Of a DNA stretch of 6,111 nucleotides, positions 5,362-6,111 are shown in pieces. The notes under the pieces were generated by a model. That model saw only the letters and a program-made list of their open reading frames with translations, was not told the DNA's origin and made no database searches. Both the position numbers and the translations under genes were made by a program. The stretch's first letter is position 1, and each line of letters starts with the position of its first letter. The stretch is from Clostridia bacterium (GTDB lineage: Bacteria; Bacillota; Clostridia; Oscillospirales; Acutalibacteraceae), in assembly GCA_017631745.1 (NCBI GenBank), contig JAGBSR010000140.1, forward strand, positions 1 to 6,111, given 5' to 3'.

Positions 5362-6111
5362 TTATAATACCTTTGAAAGGAAATCCTTGGCTCTTTCACT
5401 CTTGGGATTTGAGAAGAATTCCTCAGGGGTACCCTCTTCTACAAATCTGCCCTCGTCCATAAACATAATTCTTGTGCCTACTTCTCTTGCAAAGCCCATT
5501 TCGTGGGTAACAACAACCATTGTCATACCCTGGTCTGCAAGGTCTTTCATAAGCTCAAGCACTTCGCCTACCATTTCGGGGTCAAGAGCTGAGGTGGGCT
5601 CATCAAAGAGGATAACATCAGGGTCCATAGCAAGTGAGCGTACAATGGCAACTCTTTGCTTCTGGCCGCCTGAAAGACTTGAAGGATAAGCATCAGCTTT
5701 ATCCTCGAGGCCGATTCGCTTAAGAAGCTCCACTGCCTTTTCATATGCATGCTGCTTAATTTCCTTTTTAGTTTTCGGACCTGTATAGTTGGGGTTTTTC
5801 TTATTCTTTTTGAGGCTTTTGGTGGCCACATAAACGGGAGCCATCATAATATTTTCGATAACTGTTTTGTTATTGAAAAGGTTAAAGTGCTGGAACACCA
5901 TACCCATTTTCTGACGGTGGATATTGATGTTTACCTTGGGGTCTGCGATGTCTTCGCCGCCGAAGATAATTGAACCGCCGGTGGGGTCCTCCATACAGTT
6001 AAGGCAACGAAGGAATGTGCTCTTACCTGAGCCTGAGGGGCCGATAACAACAACCTTTTCGCCTTTTTTGATTGTGGTGGTGATATCCTTGAGCACATGA
6101 TTGTCACCGAA
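5362..6111 (-). CDS. Amino-acid ABC transporter ATP-binding protein (GlnQ/ArtM/HisP type), N-terminus cut off by window edge
   Basis: The ATPase of an amino-acid importer, which would pair with a membrane permease and a solute-binding protein encoded beyond the right edge. The first in-frame start is a GTG at 6096, but the frame stays open to the end of the window and reads FGDNHVLKDI. That matches the usual FG..VLKDI opening of GlnQ-type ATPases, so the true start lies outside. Counting from the GTG: Walker A GPSGSGKS at 19-26, Q-loop Q69, signature LSGGQ at 141-145, Walker B VILFDE at 161-166, D-loop SALD at 169-172 and switch H198 (VVTHEMGFA). All catalytic residues are present. A lysine-rich stretch (about 92-116) between Q-loop and signature looks longer than in typical family members. 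The specific amino acid cannot be predicted. It is the last gene of its unit, with a strong terminator 17 bases after its stop codon, so it is not co-transcribed with the condensation-ligase-carrier operon. Confidence 0.93.
   Translation of the reverse strand, partial: FGDNHVLKDITTTIKKGEKVVVIGPSGSGKSTFLRCLNCMEDPTGGSIIFGGEDIADPKVNINIHRQKMGMVFQHFNLFNNKTVIENIMMAPVYVATKSLKKNKKNPNYTGPKTKKEIKQHAYEKAVELLKRIGLEDKADAYPSSLSGGQKQRVAIVRSLAMDPDVILFDEPTSALDPEMVGEVLELMKDLADQGMTMVVVTHEMGFAREVGTRIMFMDEGRFVEEGTPEEFFSNPKSERAKDFLSKVL

Noticed and set aside
1..6111. tRNA, rRNA, CRISPR arrays, insertion sequences or phage genes
   Set aside because: I saw no cloverleaf-like tracts, regularly spaced direct repeats, transposase motifs or phage structural motifs anywhere in the window.

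Overview
The window looks like chromosomal DNA from an anaerobic, low-to-moderate G+C Firmicute, most likely a gut Clostridium-relative (Eubacteriales/Oscillospiraceae type). This is inferred from the strong AGGAG-type ribosome binding sites, consensus SigA promoters, Gram-positive signal peptide and codon style. No rRNA or other phylogenetic marker is present, so the assignment is soft.

Layout. The left edge (1-449, + strand) holds the 3' end of a visibly A+T-rich gene whose product carries a FokI-like PD-(D/E)XK nuclease domain. A gap at 450-638 separates it from the convergent minus-strand genes and holds two terminator hairpins and a G+C-rich palindromic element. All remaining genes are on the minus strand. 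From right to left they are: the amino-acid ABC transporter ATPase (5362 to beyond the right edge, N-terminus cut off) with its own terminator; a 250-bp gap with a consensus promoter and an 11-bp inverted repeat over its -35 box; a three-gene operon (5111 down to 1614) ending in a strong terminator; and a secreted SGNH hydrolase (1475-639) with its own promoter.

The operon is the most interesting part. It encodes a stand-alone condensation-domain acyltransferase, an acyl-AMP ligase and a single acyl carrier protein. Together these are the minimum parts of an assembly line: activate a carboxylic acid with ATP, load it on the carrier phosphopantetheine, then transfer the acyl group to an amine or alcohol. 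No polymerising module, thioesterase, phosphopantetheinyl transferase or transporter is encoded beside it. The simplest reading is a one-step acyl-conjugation system making a fatty-acyl amide, ester or similar small molecule. The product cannot be read from the sequence. The secreted SGNH hydrolase next door is separately transcribed and may be unrelated.
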